Shown here: piece after piece, positions 45,723-54,288 of the stretch
How the letters are laid out: each line of letters starts with the position of its first letter
Numbering within the stretch: position 1 is the first letter of the stretch
Source of the DNA: Thermosediminibacterales bacterium
GTDB taxonomy: Bacteria; Bacillota; Thermosediminibacteria; Koleobacterales; JARRCM01
Assembly: GCA_029982205.1 (NCBI GenBank)
Contig: JARRCM010000003.1
Coordinates: 1 to 64,000, forward strand
Length of the DNA: 64,000 nt
Direction: 5' to 3'
Translations under genes and position numbers: made by a program
Notes under the pieces: model-generated
What the model was told of the DNA's origin: nothing
The model's database searches: none
Seen by the model: the letters and a program-made list of their open reading frames with translations, nothing else

Positions 45723-47006
45723 ATGATTGCACTTGGCAGTTTTGAGAACGTAGAAATAATATTTCTGTTTATTTTAACTTATTGTTTTATAGTTACAGAA
45801 AAAATAAATAGAACAGTTGCGGCTTTTTTGAGTGTTGCATTAATGTTCATGTTAAAATTGATTGATTTTGAATATGCCATTGAATCGATAGATTTTAATA
45901 CAATTGGTCTTCTTTTAGGGATGATGATAATTGTTGTTATTACAAAAAAATCAGGTTTTTTTCAGTATATAGCTATTAAAGCTGCAAAAATTTCAAGAGG
46001 AGAACCGTTGAAAATTTTATTTATTCTATGTATAATTACGGCTGTTTGTTCGGCTTTTCTTGACAATGTAACAACAGTTCTGCTTATCGCTCCTGTAACA
46101 TTGGTAATCACAGATGTGCTTTCTCTTAATCCAATTTCTTTTTTGATTCCGGAAATATTTGTTTCAAATGTAGGTGGAACTGCAACATTAATTGGTGATC
46201 CACCTAATATAATGATTGGTAGTGCAGCTGCTTTGGGGTTTGTTGATTTTTTAAAAAACCTTAGTCCAGCAGCTTTTATTATACTTTTTGTAACCATTTT
46301 TGTTTTCAAAATTATTTATGGAAAACAGCTTCAAGTTTCAGAAAAGAATAAGATAAAAATATTAGATCTTGATGAAAGAAAAGCAATTAAAGATAAAACT
46401 CTGTTAATAAAATCCCTGACTGTTATTGCTTTAACCATGTTGGGTTTTTTACTGCATCAGAACTTGGAATTGGAATCATCAATGATTGCCTTGATAGGAG
46501 CAGCTTTTATGCTTTTAATAAGTGGAGTTAACCCTGAAGAAGTTTTTAGAGAAATAGAGTGGCCCACGATATTTTTCTTTGCTTTCCTTTTTATAATTGT
46601 TGGGGCATTAGAAAAAACAGGTGTTTTACAGTTTTTTGCTTATGCTTTGTTAAGCTTGACAAACAACAATATTTTGTTTTTAAGCATTTTTATCTTATGG
46701 GGAGGGGCACTTTTTTCGGCTTTTTTAGATAATATACCTTTTGTTGCAACGATGATTCCTTTAATACAAAACATACACACAATTTCCGGAATAAATATAA
46801 GTCCTTTGTGGTGGGCTTTGGCGTTAGGGGCCTGTCTGGGAGGAAATGGAACTTTAGTTGGTGCTTCAGCTAATGTTGTAGTAGCTGGTATCCTTGAGAA
46901 ACATCAGCATAAACTAAGTTTTATGGATTATTTTAAAACAGGATTTCCTTTGATGATTATGACTATTATTATTTCTACAATATATATTTTGATTTTTATA
47001 TTATAG
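45723..47006 (+). CDS. ArsB/NhaD-type (SLC13-like) membrane transporter
   Basis: 427 aa, about 11 TM helices. AVCSAFLDNVTTVLLIAPVT and VGGTATLIGDPPNIMIGSAA are the paired signature loops of the ion-transporter superfamily, repeated in the second half as LFSAFLDNIPFVATMIPLI and LGGNGTLVGASANVVVAG. This inverted-repeat design covers arsenite efflux (ArsB), Na+/H+ antiport (NhaD) and the human P protein. No ars genes are nearby, so a cation or organic-anion substrate is open. Possibly co-transcribed with the CBS protein upstream. Confidence 0.88.
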   Translation: MIALGSFENVEIIFLFILTYCFIVTEKINRTVAAFLSVALMFMLKLIDFEYAIESIDFNTIGLLLGMMIIVVITKKSGFFQYIAIKAAKISRGEPLKILFILCIITAVCSAFLDNVTTVLLIAPVTLVITDVLSLNPISFLIPEIFVSNVGGTATLIGDPPNIMIGSAAALGFVDFLKNLSPAAFIILFVTIFVFKIIYGKQLQVSEKNKIKILDLDERKAIKDKTLLIKSLTVIALTMLGFLLHQNLELESSMIALIGAAFMLLISGVNPEEVFREIEWPTIFFFAFLFIIVGALEKTGVLQFFAYALLSLTNNNILFLSIFILWGGALFSAFLDNIPFVATMIPLIQNIHTISGINISPLWWALALGACLGGNGTLVGASANVVVAGILEKHQHKLSFMDYFKTGFPLMIMTIIISTIYILIFIL

Positions 47007-47027
47007 AAAAGAGGTAGGGATTATGCC

Positions 47028-47231
47028 ATGATTACATTTAAGGAAATATTTTTATATATAGTCATTTTAGTTTTTCTAATTTCCATATTTCAGTTAAGCG
47101 ATGGGCAGTATGTTGCTGTAAATCCGGGAGTTGAAGCGTATTTAGAAGAAAAAATGTTTCAAGAGAATTTATATTTTTGGGGGATACCCGGTAATATATT
47201 AAATTCGGAGAAAATCATACATCTTCCATAG
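47028..47231 (+). CDS. small single-TM hypothetical protein
   Basis: 67 aa: a hydrophobic N-terminal helix (about 6-23, FLYIVILVFLISIFQLS) that could be a TM anchor or signal, then a short polar tail. No family recognised. It lies 21 bases after the transporter gene with GAGGTAGGG upstream, so it may be the last gene of that unit. No terminator hairpin is evident in the 177-base spacer that follows. Confidence 0.5.
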   Translation: MITFKEIFLYIVILVFLISIFQLSDGQYVAVNPGVEAYLEEKMFQENLYFWGIPGNILNSEKIIHLP

Positions 47232-47408
47232 CTACAATTTGTTTTACATTTGGCAAAGTCATGGAATGGCTTATCCCTTTGTGATTGGATGGCATTTAAT
47301 ATTACAATTTTCAGTTTAAGAAAATTTAATAAAAAACCTTGATAAGTTTATTCATTTAAGTTAGCATAGTTTTAAAAGCAGCAAAAAAATTAAGGAGTTG
47401 ATAAGGGG

Positions 47409-47834
47409 ATGAGTCTTCCTGAAACAAATCTTGCAGAAACTCAATTAAAGAGAAAGAGAAAAGTAAAAATCAAAAGAATATTGATAAACATTTTTGTTTT
47501 TATAATTAGTGTTGCTGTATGGTGTTCGGCGGTTTATTACGGTTATACTTATGCCAAAGACTACATTGATACAGCAATAAAGAATGTCCAGCAGCAGAAT
47601 GCTGTAAACATCCAGCAGTTGAATGAAAGGATAGACCTGATGACTAAGGAAATAAACAATTTGCGTGAAGCAATAGAGAATGCTGACTCTAGTCTGTCTT
47701 ATTCGACAAAGGTTCAAAAGCGAATCGACGGAAAATTAAAAGAGCTCGATGACCGACTGGAGGAACTCAAAAATAGCCTTGAAGTACTAAAAGAGGCGCC
47801 TGGAATTAAGGAGGCAGAAAATGTACAGGATTAA
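47409..47834 (+). CDS. membrane-anchored coiled-coil protein
   Basis: 141 aa. A basic cytoplasmic N-terminus (QLKRKRKVKIKRI), one TM helix (about 25-46), then an outward-facing coiled coil (about 55-132, with heptad-like INNLREAIENA…KLKELDDRLEELKNSLEVL). No family recognised. It overlaps the following glycosidase-family gene by 14 bases; that gene also begins with a signal/anchor and a coiled coil, so the two proteins may pair through their helices on the outer face of the membrane. AAGGAG precedes the ATG. Confidence 0.75.
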   Translation: MSLPETNLAETQLKRKRKVKIKRILINIFVFIISVAVWCSAVYYGYTYAKDYIDTAIKNVQQQNAVNIQQLNERIDLMTKEINNLREAIENADSSLSYSTKVQKRIDGKLKELDDRLEELKNSLEVLKEAPGIKEAENVQD

Positions 47835-48867
47835 TGTTTTTATGGTATTTCTTGTTGCTCCTTTCCTTGCTTTATTTGTGGCAAGTTCGGATTTTACAGA
47901 GGCTGCCACTAGATTAAGTTTTTCGACAGCTGTACTTGAAAAGAAGTTAACTCAATTGGATAACCAAATTGATCGGTTGGGCGAGAGTATATTTGAAATA
48001 GGTGTTGCAGTTCAATCTCAGAAGGATGTTTTCTCCAATCAGTATGATGACCTTAAAAAACTAACTGAAACAAGCAGTTCCCAAAAAAAATTATCTGATG
48101 ATATTTATGAGCAAAAAATCCTGAAAATGCTTGGCCCCGCAGTAGCGTCACACATTTCAGACAGGGTAGAAATAAAGATATTTAAGTTGAACGAATTGGG
48201 ATACAGGGGATTTATAGCTAAAGTAAAGTTGTTTGATCCTGATGTTTTTAAAGTAGTACTTGCTCAAGACACCCTGGGGAAATTAGAAACTACATCTGAA
48301 GCTGCTAAGAGAAAGGGTGCTATTCTGGCTATTAATGGTGGAGGATTTTATAAAGAGAGAAGAAACGGTTCAATTTATGCTAAAATGATTGGGAATACAG
48401 TTATTGATGGCAAACTTGTAGAACCCTTTAACGGTTACCCGGGAAATCTATTCTTTGCAGGTATTAATAAAAAGGGGCAAGTCATTGGGATTGTGCCACA
48501 TAAAGAAGAAGATATAACCCGCCTTGACCCTTATCAAGGGGTAAGTTTTGTTCCTGTATTGCTGAAGGATGGGAAAAAGATGGAGATTCCGGATAAATGG
48601 AAGGAAACCAATCAACCCAGGACTATCCTTGGCAAGTATGCAAATGATGATCTGATTATGATAGTAATTGATGGACGGCAGAGCAGTTGGAGTATAGGGA
48701 TAACCCTTGAGCAACTCCAGGATAAACTGCTGCAGCTGGGAGTTAAAGAAGCTTATAATCTTGACGGCGGTGGTTCCAGTACCATGTATTTTAATGGAAA
48801 AATTCTAAATAAGCCTTCTGATGGGAAAGAACGTCCTGTTGCTAATAATATAGTAATACTGCCGTAA
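47821..48867 (+). CDS. phosphodiester glycosidase family (NAGPA-like) exported protein
   Basis: 348 aa. Signal peptide or anchor (1-28), a coiled-coil stretch (about 38-80, KKLTQLDNQIDRLGESI), then a NAGPA-like domain (about 120-348) with GAILAINGGGFY, QPRTILGKYANDDLIMIVIDG and YNLDGGGSSTMYFNGK, the family signatures. Relatives cleave GlcNAc-1-phosphodiester or act on exopolysaccharide or cell-wall sugars; the substrate here is unknown. It follows and overlaps the coiled-coil membrane protein gene, suggesting a tethered envelope complex. Confidence 0.88.
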   Translation: MYRINVFMVFLVAPFLALFVASSDFTEAATRLSFSTAVLEKKLTQLDNQIDRLGESIFEIGVAVQSQKDVFSNQYDDLKKLTETSSSQKKLSDDIYEQKILKMLGPAVASHISDRVEIKIFKLNELGYRGFIAKVKLFDPDVFKVVLAQDTLGKLETTSEAAKRKGAILAINGGGFYKERRNGSIYAKMIGNTVIDGKLVEPFNGYPGNLFFAGINKKGQVIGIVPHKEEDITRLDPYQGVSFVPVLLKDGKKMEIPDKWKETNQPRTILGKYANDDLIMIVIDGRQSSWSIGITLEQLQDKLLQLGVKEAYNLDGGGSSTMYFNGKILNKPSDGKERPVANNIVILP

Positions 48868-49115
48868 AAATCAAGAGGTTGAAAATTTTGAGAAAAACAT
48901 GCCTTAACAATAATAGATAAAAAGCAAAAAGAAATATTGAAAGCCTTTAATATTTAAAAAGCAGATGTTCCTGATTTAGCATAGAGCTTTTATATAAACC
49001 TGTAGATAATGGGCTTTATATGGATTTTATGGTTGAATATGAGTTTTATGAAACATTTTTCAAAATCATATAAGATACTTGATTATTAAGGTATAGTGGA
49101 TAAATTTAGGAGGGC
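48868..49115 (+). other. non-coding stretch with possible decayed reading frame
   Basis: No intact gene. Short protein-like pieces occur in different frames (around 48920-48950 KQKEILKAFNI, and 48983-49065 ELLYKPVDNGLYMDFMVEYE), separated by stops or a frameshift. This may be a worn-out small gene. It ends at the terminator at 49116. Confidence 0.3.
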
Positions 49116-49140
49116 AGCCCGGTTTACGGGCTCTTTTTTT
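49116..49140 (+). terminator. rho-independent terminator
   Basis: AGCCCG-GTTTA-CGGGCT (49116-49132) followed by eight T residues after a C. It is the first clear terminator after the phosphodiester glycosidase gene, about 250 bases downstream. Confidence 0.85.
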
Positions 49141-49171
49141 AATTTTAAAAAAGGATTTTTGTATATTTTGT

Positions 49172-49220
49172 AGAATACTATTTCATAGAAAATGAAAAAG
49201 TTTTCATGAAATAGTATTCT
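49172..49220. repeat. 49-base inverted repeat upstream of the LacI-type gene
   Basis: AGAATACTATTTCAT (49172-49186) is perfectly mirrored by ATGAAATAGTATTCT (49206-49220), and GAAAA/TTTTC extends the stem inwards with one bulged A. A second palindrome, GAAAATAT-GAAA-ATATTTTC, lies at 49250-49269, just before the ribosome site. No T run follows either, so they are not terminators. They are candidate operators for the regulator encoded next. Confidence 0.7.
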
Positions 49221-49285
49221 GCATTAATGTGTAAGCGGCTTTTATTTAAGAAAATATGAAAATATTTTCATTAAGGAGTAAATAC

Positions 49286-50284
49286 ATGGTTACTATCAAA
49301 GAAGTTGCAAAAAGGGCAAATACTTCTATTGCTACAGTTTCCAGGGTAATAAACAATTCCTCATACGTTAAAGAAGAGACCAGGCAGAGGGTATTGCAGG
49401 CAATTAAAGAGCTTAACTACCAGCCGCTTACCCGCCAGTTGGCAGGAAGGGAAAACCAATTTATAGGATTAGTGGTACCCGATGTTAGCAACCCTTTTTT
49501 TGGAAAAATGGCCAGAGGTCTGGCAGATGCTGCTGGTAAATTTGGTTACAGCATCACATTATGTAATATTGACGGGATTTGCAGAGGAGAAGACGATTAC
49601 CTGTTAGATTTAATTGAAAACAGAGTAGACGGGGTTATATATGCATCCTCTCATAGAATTAGAGAGGTTATAAAAAGAGCCAAACAAAAAAAAATACCTC
49701 TCGTTATGCTGGATAGGGAAATTAAATATACTGATATAAATACAGTAACCATAGATAACAACTATGGTGCGTTTTTGGCTACGGAACATTTGATTTCCCT
49801 GGGGCATAAAAAAATTGCTTTTATTGGGGGTCCAAAAAATTTTCAAATTTCCGAACAGAGAAGAATAGGTTACGAAAAGGCTTTAGAAAAGTATGGTTTA
49901 TCTTACGACGAAGAACTTGTATATACCGGTATTTTTACAATGGAAAGTGGATTTAAGGCTGTGAAGCAATTATTAGAAGATAAAAAGAGTTTTTCCGCAC
50001 TCATAGCTGCTAACGACTTAATGGCTATAGGGGCAATTAATTGCTTGAATCAGCACGGTATTAGTGTACCTGATGATGTTTCAGTTGTTGGGTTTGATGA
50101 TATTTCAATTGCATCTACAATGGAACCTAAACTTACAACTATAGCATATCCAATTGAGAGAATAAGTGAGAGGTCTTTGGAGTTGTTAATGAAACAAATT
50201 TCAAATGAAGATGTCTGTCCAGAAAAAATTACTTTATTTCCTAAACTAATAGTAAGAGGAAGTACCAAGAGCCTAAAAGAGTAA
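49286..50284 (+). CDS. LacI family transcriptional regulator
   Basis: 332 aa. N-terminal HTH and hinge (VTIKEVAKRANTSIATVSRV, then NYQPLTRQLAGREN) followed by a periplasmic-binding-protein-like effector domain (FIGLVVPDVSNPFFGKMARG, IAFIGGPKNFQISEQRR, DVSVVGFDDISIAS). ATG 49286 with AAGGAG 7 bases upstream is chosen; 10 extra in-frame codons upstream fall in a palindrome and lack a ribosome site. First gene before the PotABCD-like transporter and purine genes, so it probably represses them and senses a related sugar, nucleoside or base. Confidence 0.93.
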   Translation: MVTIKEVAKRANTSIATVSRVINNSSYVKEETRQRVLQAIKELNYQPLTRQLAGRENQFIGLVVPDVSNPFFGKMARGLADAAGKFGYSITLCNIDGICRGEDDYLLDLIENRVDGVIYASSHRIREVIKRAKQKKIPLVMLDREIKYTDINTVTIDNNYGAFLATEHLISLGHKKIAFIGGPKNFQISEQRRIGYEKALEKYGLSYDEELVYTGIFTMESGFKAVKQLLEDKKSFSALIAANDLMAIGAINCLNQHGISVPDDVSVVGFDDISIASTMEPKLTTIAYPIERISERSLELLMKQISNEDVCPEKITLFPKLIVRGSTKSLKE

Positions 50285-50300
50285 GAAAGAGGGGCTGGAA

Positions 50301-51122
50301 GTGAAAAAAAACGTATATGTCTATCTGTTGTTGCTACCCGGGTTAATAATTCTTCTGTTATTTTTAGCGGCACCTTTATTTAGTACGGTCTTTCGAACTT
50401 TTCAGGGTAATGAAGGGCTGACACTTGCAAAATATATTGCCTTTTTCAAAGACAGTTACAACAGGGGAGTTTATATAAGGACTTTAAAGCTGGCCCTGCT
50501 AACTACCTTGATAGCTGTAATTTTAGGTTTTCCTACCTCTTATTACATATCCAGGTTAAGTAGAAGAGCGAGGGGATTATACATCATCTTCGCTGTTTTC
50601 CCTTTATTAACAAGTCCTGTTGTGCGTTCCTTCAGTTGGATGGTCATATTAGGAAAAAATGGTATCTTAAATTCGATACTGTTGAAGTTGAATTTAATTG
50701 AAGAACCATTAAGATTACTCTATAACGAGTTCTCCATTGTAATAGGACTTGTGTACTTATTTTTACCGTTAATGATAATGTCGTTAGTTGGTGTTATGGA
50801 AAATATCGACGAAGACTTGATTGAGGCAGCAGAAAGCTTGGGTGCTACAAGAAGGGAAGTATTTATCAGAGTTATATTTCCCCTGAGTATTCCTGGCCTC
50901 ATAGTTGGAAGCGTATTGGTGTTTACAGGAAGTATAACTGCCTATACTACTCCCCAGTTACTGGGTGGAAGTAATACAACGGTACTAGCAACTTTGATTT
51001 ATCAAAATGCCATGTCCTTATTTGACTGGGATACTGCTTCTGTAGTAGCTACCATTATGATATTAACTACCGTTTTTGTTACCTTTTTAATTAACAAACT
51101 GTCAAGCAGGTTAAATGCCTAG
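50301..51122 (+). CDS. PotB-like ABC transporter permease
   Basis: 273 aa, about six TM helices (PGLIILLLFLAAPLFSTVF first). The EAA loop for ATPase docking reads EAAESLGATRREVFIRVIFP. Belongs to the polyamine/thiamine/iron-type permease family. The start is GTG at 50301, 16 bases after the LacI stop. Partner permease, ATPase and binding protein follow on the same strand. Confidence 0.9.
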   Translation: MKKNVYVYLLLLPGLIILLLFLAAPLFSTVFRTFQGNEGLTLAKYIAFFKDSYNRGVYIRTLKLALLTTLIAVILGFPTSYYISRLSRRARGLYIIFAVFPLLTSPVVRSFSWMVILGKNGILNSILLKLNLIEEPLRLLYNEFSIVIGLVYLFLPLMIMSLVGVMENIDEDLIEAAESLGATRREVFIRVIFPLSIPGLIVGSVLVFTGSITAYTTPQLLGGSNTTVLATLIYQNAMSLFDWDTASVVATIMILTTVFVTFLINKLSSRLNA

Positions 51123-51134
51123 GGGTGATGTTTT

Positions 51135-51920
51135 GTGAAGGGAAAAGGAAAATTTTTGGTGTTGTTTGCCTTGCTTGTATATCTTTTTTTGATAATACCT
51201 TTAATAATTATTACGGGAGCAGCCTTTGGTACAGATGAATACCTAAGGTTTCCGCCCCAGGGTTTTTCATTAAAATGGCTGGCTAATATTTTTGAAGTTG
51301 AGATGTTTGTAAGAACTTTTAAAATCAGCCTGGAAATAGCGGTATTAGGTACAGTACTGGCACTATTAGTTGGTATCCCGGCTGCATACGGACTTAGCCG
51401 CTATGATTTTGTGGGGAAAAATTTTTTGCAGGGTTTTTTTCTGTCACCAGTACTGGTGCCCGGAATAGTGTTTGGTTTTTCCTTGCTTAACTTTTTAATA
51501 ATTAAGTATGAGATGCCGGTTTATACGAGCTTATTGATAGGCCATACGGTTATAATAATGCCTTACATAATAAGAGTGATTTCTTCATCTCTCGAGAATT
51601 TTGATTATTCAATTGAAGAAGCTGCTATAAGCCTGGGAGCCAGTAAAGTAAAAACATTTTTTGTAATAGTACTTCCTAATATTACATCCGGAGTTATAGC
51701 GGCTTTTATCCTGGCATTTATAAATTCATTCAACAATGTTCCTGTGTCTATTTTTCTTACGGGGCCAGGTATTAGCACTCTACCCATACAAATGATGAGC
51801 TATGTGGAATATTATTTTGACCCGACGATTGCTGCTTTGTCAGTAGTGTTGATGGTAATGACTATTATTTTGATGTTCATTATAGAAAAGACGCTGGGGT
51901 TGAGCTACTTTGCAAAATAG
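51135..51920 (+). CDS. PotC-like ABC transporter permease
   Basis: 261 aa second permease with about six TM helices and the EAA loop EEAAISLGASKVKTFFVIVLP. PotC-type proteins pair with PotB. GTG start at 51135 after AGGGGTGATG, 12 bases after the first permease. Its end precedes the ATPase start by 19 bases. Confidence 0.9.
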   Translation: MKGKGKFLVLFALLVYLFLIIPLIIITGAAFGTDEYLRFPPQGFSLKWLANIFEVEMFVRTFKISLEIAVLGTVLALLVGIPAAYGLSRYDFVGKNFLQGFFLSPVLVPGIVFGFSLLNFLIIKYEMPVYTSLLIGHTVIIMPYIIRVISSSLENFDYSIEEAAISLGASKVKTFFVIVLPNITSGVIAAFILAFINSFNNVPVSIFLTGPGISTLPIQMMSYVEYYFDPTIAALSVVLMVMTIILMFIIEKTLGLSYFAK

Positions 51921-51939
51921 CGGGGCAGGAGGAAATAAT

Positions 51940-53001
51940 ATGGCGTTATTGAGCTTGAAAAATATATCGGTGGCATACGGAAAAAATGTGGTTTTAAAAA
52001 ACTTAAACCTGGACGTTGAAAAAGGTGAACTAGTTTCACTGTTGGGGCCCAGCGGGTGCGGGAAAACAACCACACTAAGATTGATCGGCGGGTTTGTTGA
52101 GGCGAAAAATGGAAGGTTTGTTTTTAACGGAAAGGATTATACCAAAATTCCCGTACATAAAAGAAATTTCGGATTTGTTTTTCAGAACTATGCATTATTC
52201 CCGCACCTTACGGTATTTGACAATGTAGCTTTTGGCTTAAAACAGAGAAATATTCCTAAGAATGAAATCAAAAAGAGAGTAATGGAAATTTTGGAAACCG
52301 TCGGTTTAAAAGATTATGCCGATAGATCTCCCCGAGAATTATCAGGAGGACAGAAACAGAGGGTGGCACTTGCAAGGGCACTTGTTATACAACCTGATTT
52401 GCTTTTACTGGATGAACCACTCAGTAATTTAGATGCCAAGTTAAGGGTTAAGATGCGCCTGGAAATAAGAAAAATTCAGCAGGAATATAATATTACAGCT
52501 ATATATGTCACCCATGATCAGGAAGAGTGTTTTTCTATTTCCGACAGGGTTGCGGTAATGAATAACGGCGTAATTGAACAGCTTGATACTCCTCAAAAGA
52601 TATATAATCTGCCCAGAACGGAATTTGTTGCTAACTTTGTCGGTTTTGAGAACTTCATTGAGCTGGAACTTGAAGCAAAAGAAAGAGGAGGCGGTGGCTT
52701 TTATAAATTGAAAAATGGTCAGAGATTTAAAGTTACACATTTTAACGGTCGCGAGTATGAGAGGTATGTGAAGGGAGCCATACGCCCCGAAGAAATAGAT
52801 ATCCTTAATGAAGGGGGTGGGAAGGAAACAAATACATTAAAAGGCATAATCGGAATTAGCACATTTCTAGGAAAACATTATCAATATGTGGTGGAAACAG
52901 AAGTTGGCAGGCTTTTGGTAAATGGTAGTGCCCATAAGCGTTATGAAAAGGGTGAACGAGTAACTCTATATTTTCCGGAGGATAAAATAGTATTGGTTTA
53001 G
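51940..53001 (+). CDS. PotA-like ABC transporter ATPase
   Basis: 353 aa. Walker A GPSGCGKTTTLRLIGGF, Q loop VFQNYALFPHLTV, signature LSGGQKQRVALARAL, Walker B LLLDEPLSNLDAK, H loop VTHDQEE, and a C-terminal TOBE region (about 240-350, with AIRPEEIDIL). ATG 51940 with GGAGG upstream is preferred over an in-frame start 30 bases earlier that overlaps the permease. Energises the PotBC-like pair. Confidence 0.95.
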   Translation: MALLSLKNISVAYGKNVVLKNLNLDVEKGELVSLLGPSGCGKTTTLRLIGGFVEAKNGRFVFNGKDYTKIPVHKRNFGFVFQNYALFPHLTVFDNVAFGLKQRNIPKNEIKKRVMEILETVGLKDYADRSPRELSGGQKQRVALARALVIQPDLLLLDEPLSNLDAKLRVKMRLEIRKIQQEYNITAIYVTHDQEECFSISDRVAVMNNGVIEQLDTPQKIYNLPRTEFVANFVGFENFIELELEAKERGGGGFYKLKNGQRFKVTHFNGREYERYVKGAIRPEEIDILNEGGGKETNTLKGIIGISTFLGKHYQYVVETEVGRLLVNGSAHKRYEKGERVTLYFPEDKIVLV

Positions 53002-53015
53002 AAAGGGAGGATAAA

Positions 53016-54110
53016 ATGAAAAGGACGGTAAGGAGCATTATAGTTTTTACCCTGGTCTTAGTATTAGGATTAATGTTGGTGGGATGCGGAACTCAAGGTA
53101 AAAATGATACAGAGCTGGATAAAAAATCTGAAGGAAATACAGATGAACCCAAAAAGTTAGTTATTTCCATTTGGGGATATAATGAGGACAAGTTAAGGGA
53201 AAACGTGTTTGAGCCGTTTGAAAAAGCAAATAATGTGGAAATAGTGTTAGAAGTAGGGAATAACGCTGACAGACTCAATAAAATTAGAATGAACAAAAAT
53301 AGTGAAGTCGATTTGATTTTCCTTGCTCATTCTTATGCTATGCAGGGTGTTAAAGAAGGGTTGTTTGAAAAAATAAATAGAGAAAACATTCCCAATATCG
53401 ATAAAATATACGATATTGCAAAGGCTCCTTTGGGAGAAGATTATGGCCCGGCATATACGATAAATAGAACGGGAATTGTTTATGACGCAGCAGCAGTTGA
53501 CAAACCCATTAAGTCATGGGCAGATCTCTGGAGGGAAGATCTTAAGAATAGCGTTGCTATACCAGAGATAAATACAACATCTGGTCCTGTCATGGTTATA
53601 GCTGCTGCCGATAAAATAGGAGTATCCCTAAAAGATGATTATAGGGCTGCTTTTGAAGAACTTAAGAAAATTAAACCGAACTTGGTAAAAACTTATGCAA
53701 GGTCATCTGAGCTTGTCAACATGTTTGCCCAAGGTGAAGTTACGGTAGGAGTGGCAATGGATTTTGCATATGATAGTATTAAAAAAGCTGTACCTACGGC
53801 AAGATGGGTTGATCCTGAGGAGGGTTCCTTTGCAAACCTCAATGTTGTAAACGTAGTTAAAGGAACAGACAATAAAGAGCTTGCTGAAAAATTCATTGAC
53901 TGGCTATTAAGTGAAGAGGTGCAGAAAGCTAATGCTCTCGATAAAATTGATTCACCTGTAAATGTTAATGTAGAACTAACAGAAGAAGAGGCCAGGGGCT
54001 TGGCATATGGCAAAGACCTGATAAATAGTTTGCAGCCGGTTGACTGGGGTTATATCAACAGTGTTAAGTCAGAATGGATAGACATTTGGAATAAAGAAAT
54101 ATTGCAGTAA
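53016..54110 (+). CDS. PotD-like substrate-binding lipoprotein
   Basis: 364 aa. Signal peptide with lipobox LVGC (Cys24 anchors the protein after processing), then a Gly/Asn/Asp-rich linker and a two-lobe binding fold (KLVISIWGYNEDKL; PIKSWADLWREDL as in PotD; VGVAMDFAYDSIKK). Where PotD has its FWMDS segment with the polyamine-binding Trp and Asp, this protein has SFANLNV, so those ligands are missing. With adenine deaminase and a phosphorylase downstream, a purine base, nucleoside or other non-polyamine substrate is more likely. Confidence 0.9.
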   Translation: MKRTVRSIIVFTLVLVLGLMLVGCGTQGKNDTELDKKSEGNTDEPKKLVISIWGYNEDKLRENVFEPFEKANNVEIVLEVGNNADRLNKIRMNKNSEVDLIFLAHSYAMQGVKEGLFEKINRENIPNIDKIYDIAKAPLGEDYGPAYTINRTGIVYDAAAVDKPIKSWADLWREDLKNSVAIPEINTTSGPVMVIAAADKIGVSLKDDYRAAFEELKKIKPNLVKTYARSSELVNMFAQGEVTVGVAMDFAYDSIKKAVPTARWVDPEEGSFANLNVVNVVKGTDNKELAEKFIDWLLSEEVQKANALDKIDSPVNVNVELTEEEARGLAYGKDLINSLQPVDWGYINSVKSEWIDIWNKEILQ

Positions 54111-54117
54111 TTTTTGT

Positions 54118-54146
54118 AAAGTATCCCTTTAAAAGGGATACTTTGT
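54118..54146 (+). terminator. terminator-like hairpin after the binding-protein gene
   Basis: AAAGTATCCC (54118-54127) pairs with GGGATACTTT (54135-54144), followed by GTTTGC rather than a long T run. It is 7 bases after the stop. The intron relic begins directly behind it. Confidence 0.7.
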
Positions 54147-54150
54147 TTGC

Positions 54151-54288
54151 GTGCGTCTGGCACTGGTTTTGTCTATAAGGTAAAAGTCCTGAAAACGTGA
54201 AAATATGTTCTGTGTCCTGCACTGTGTAGAGCGAAACAAAGGGGCGGCAGGAATTGATGATAGGAAAATTTGTAGAAGGGGAATCACC
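54151..54288 (+). mobile_element. relic of a group II intron (5' end joined to an RT-0-like fragment)
   Basis: The stretch opens with GTGCG, the 5' consensus of group II introns, and goes on with TCTGGCACTGG and GTCTATAAGGTAAAAGTCCT, resembling the start of domain I of bacterial introns. Further on, codons from 54229 read VERNKGAAGID, like the RT-0 motif (xxNKGAxGxDG) of intron-encoded reverse transcriptases. The two ends are only about 80 bases apart, so most of the intron is deleted. It sits right after a terminator hairpin, the typical target of class C introns. The adenine deaminase ribosome site (AGAAGGGG) follows at the 3' edge. Resemblance is judged by eye. Confidence 0.55.

Noticed and set aside
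54205-54288. 28-codon N-terminal extension of adenine deaminase
   Set aside because: It is not adenine deaminase sequence; the codons fit the intron relic and a ribosome site lies just before ATG 54289.
54147-54288. Purine riboswitch in the ade leader
   Set aside because: The conserved purine-aptamer core (TATAA…, the paired loops and GTTTCTACC-type junction) is absent; the sequence resembles a group II intron instead.
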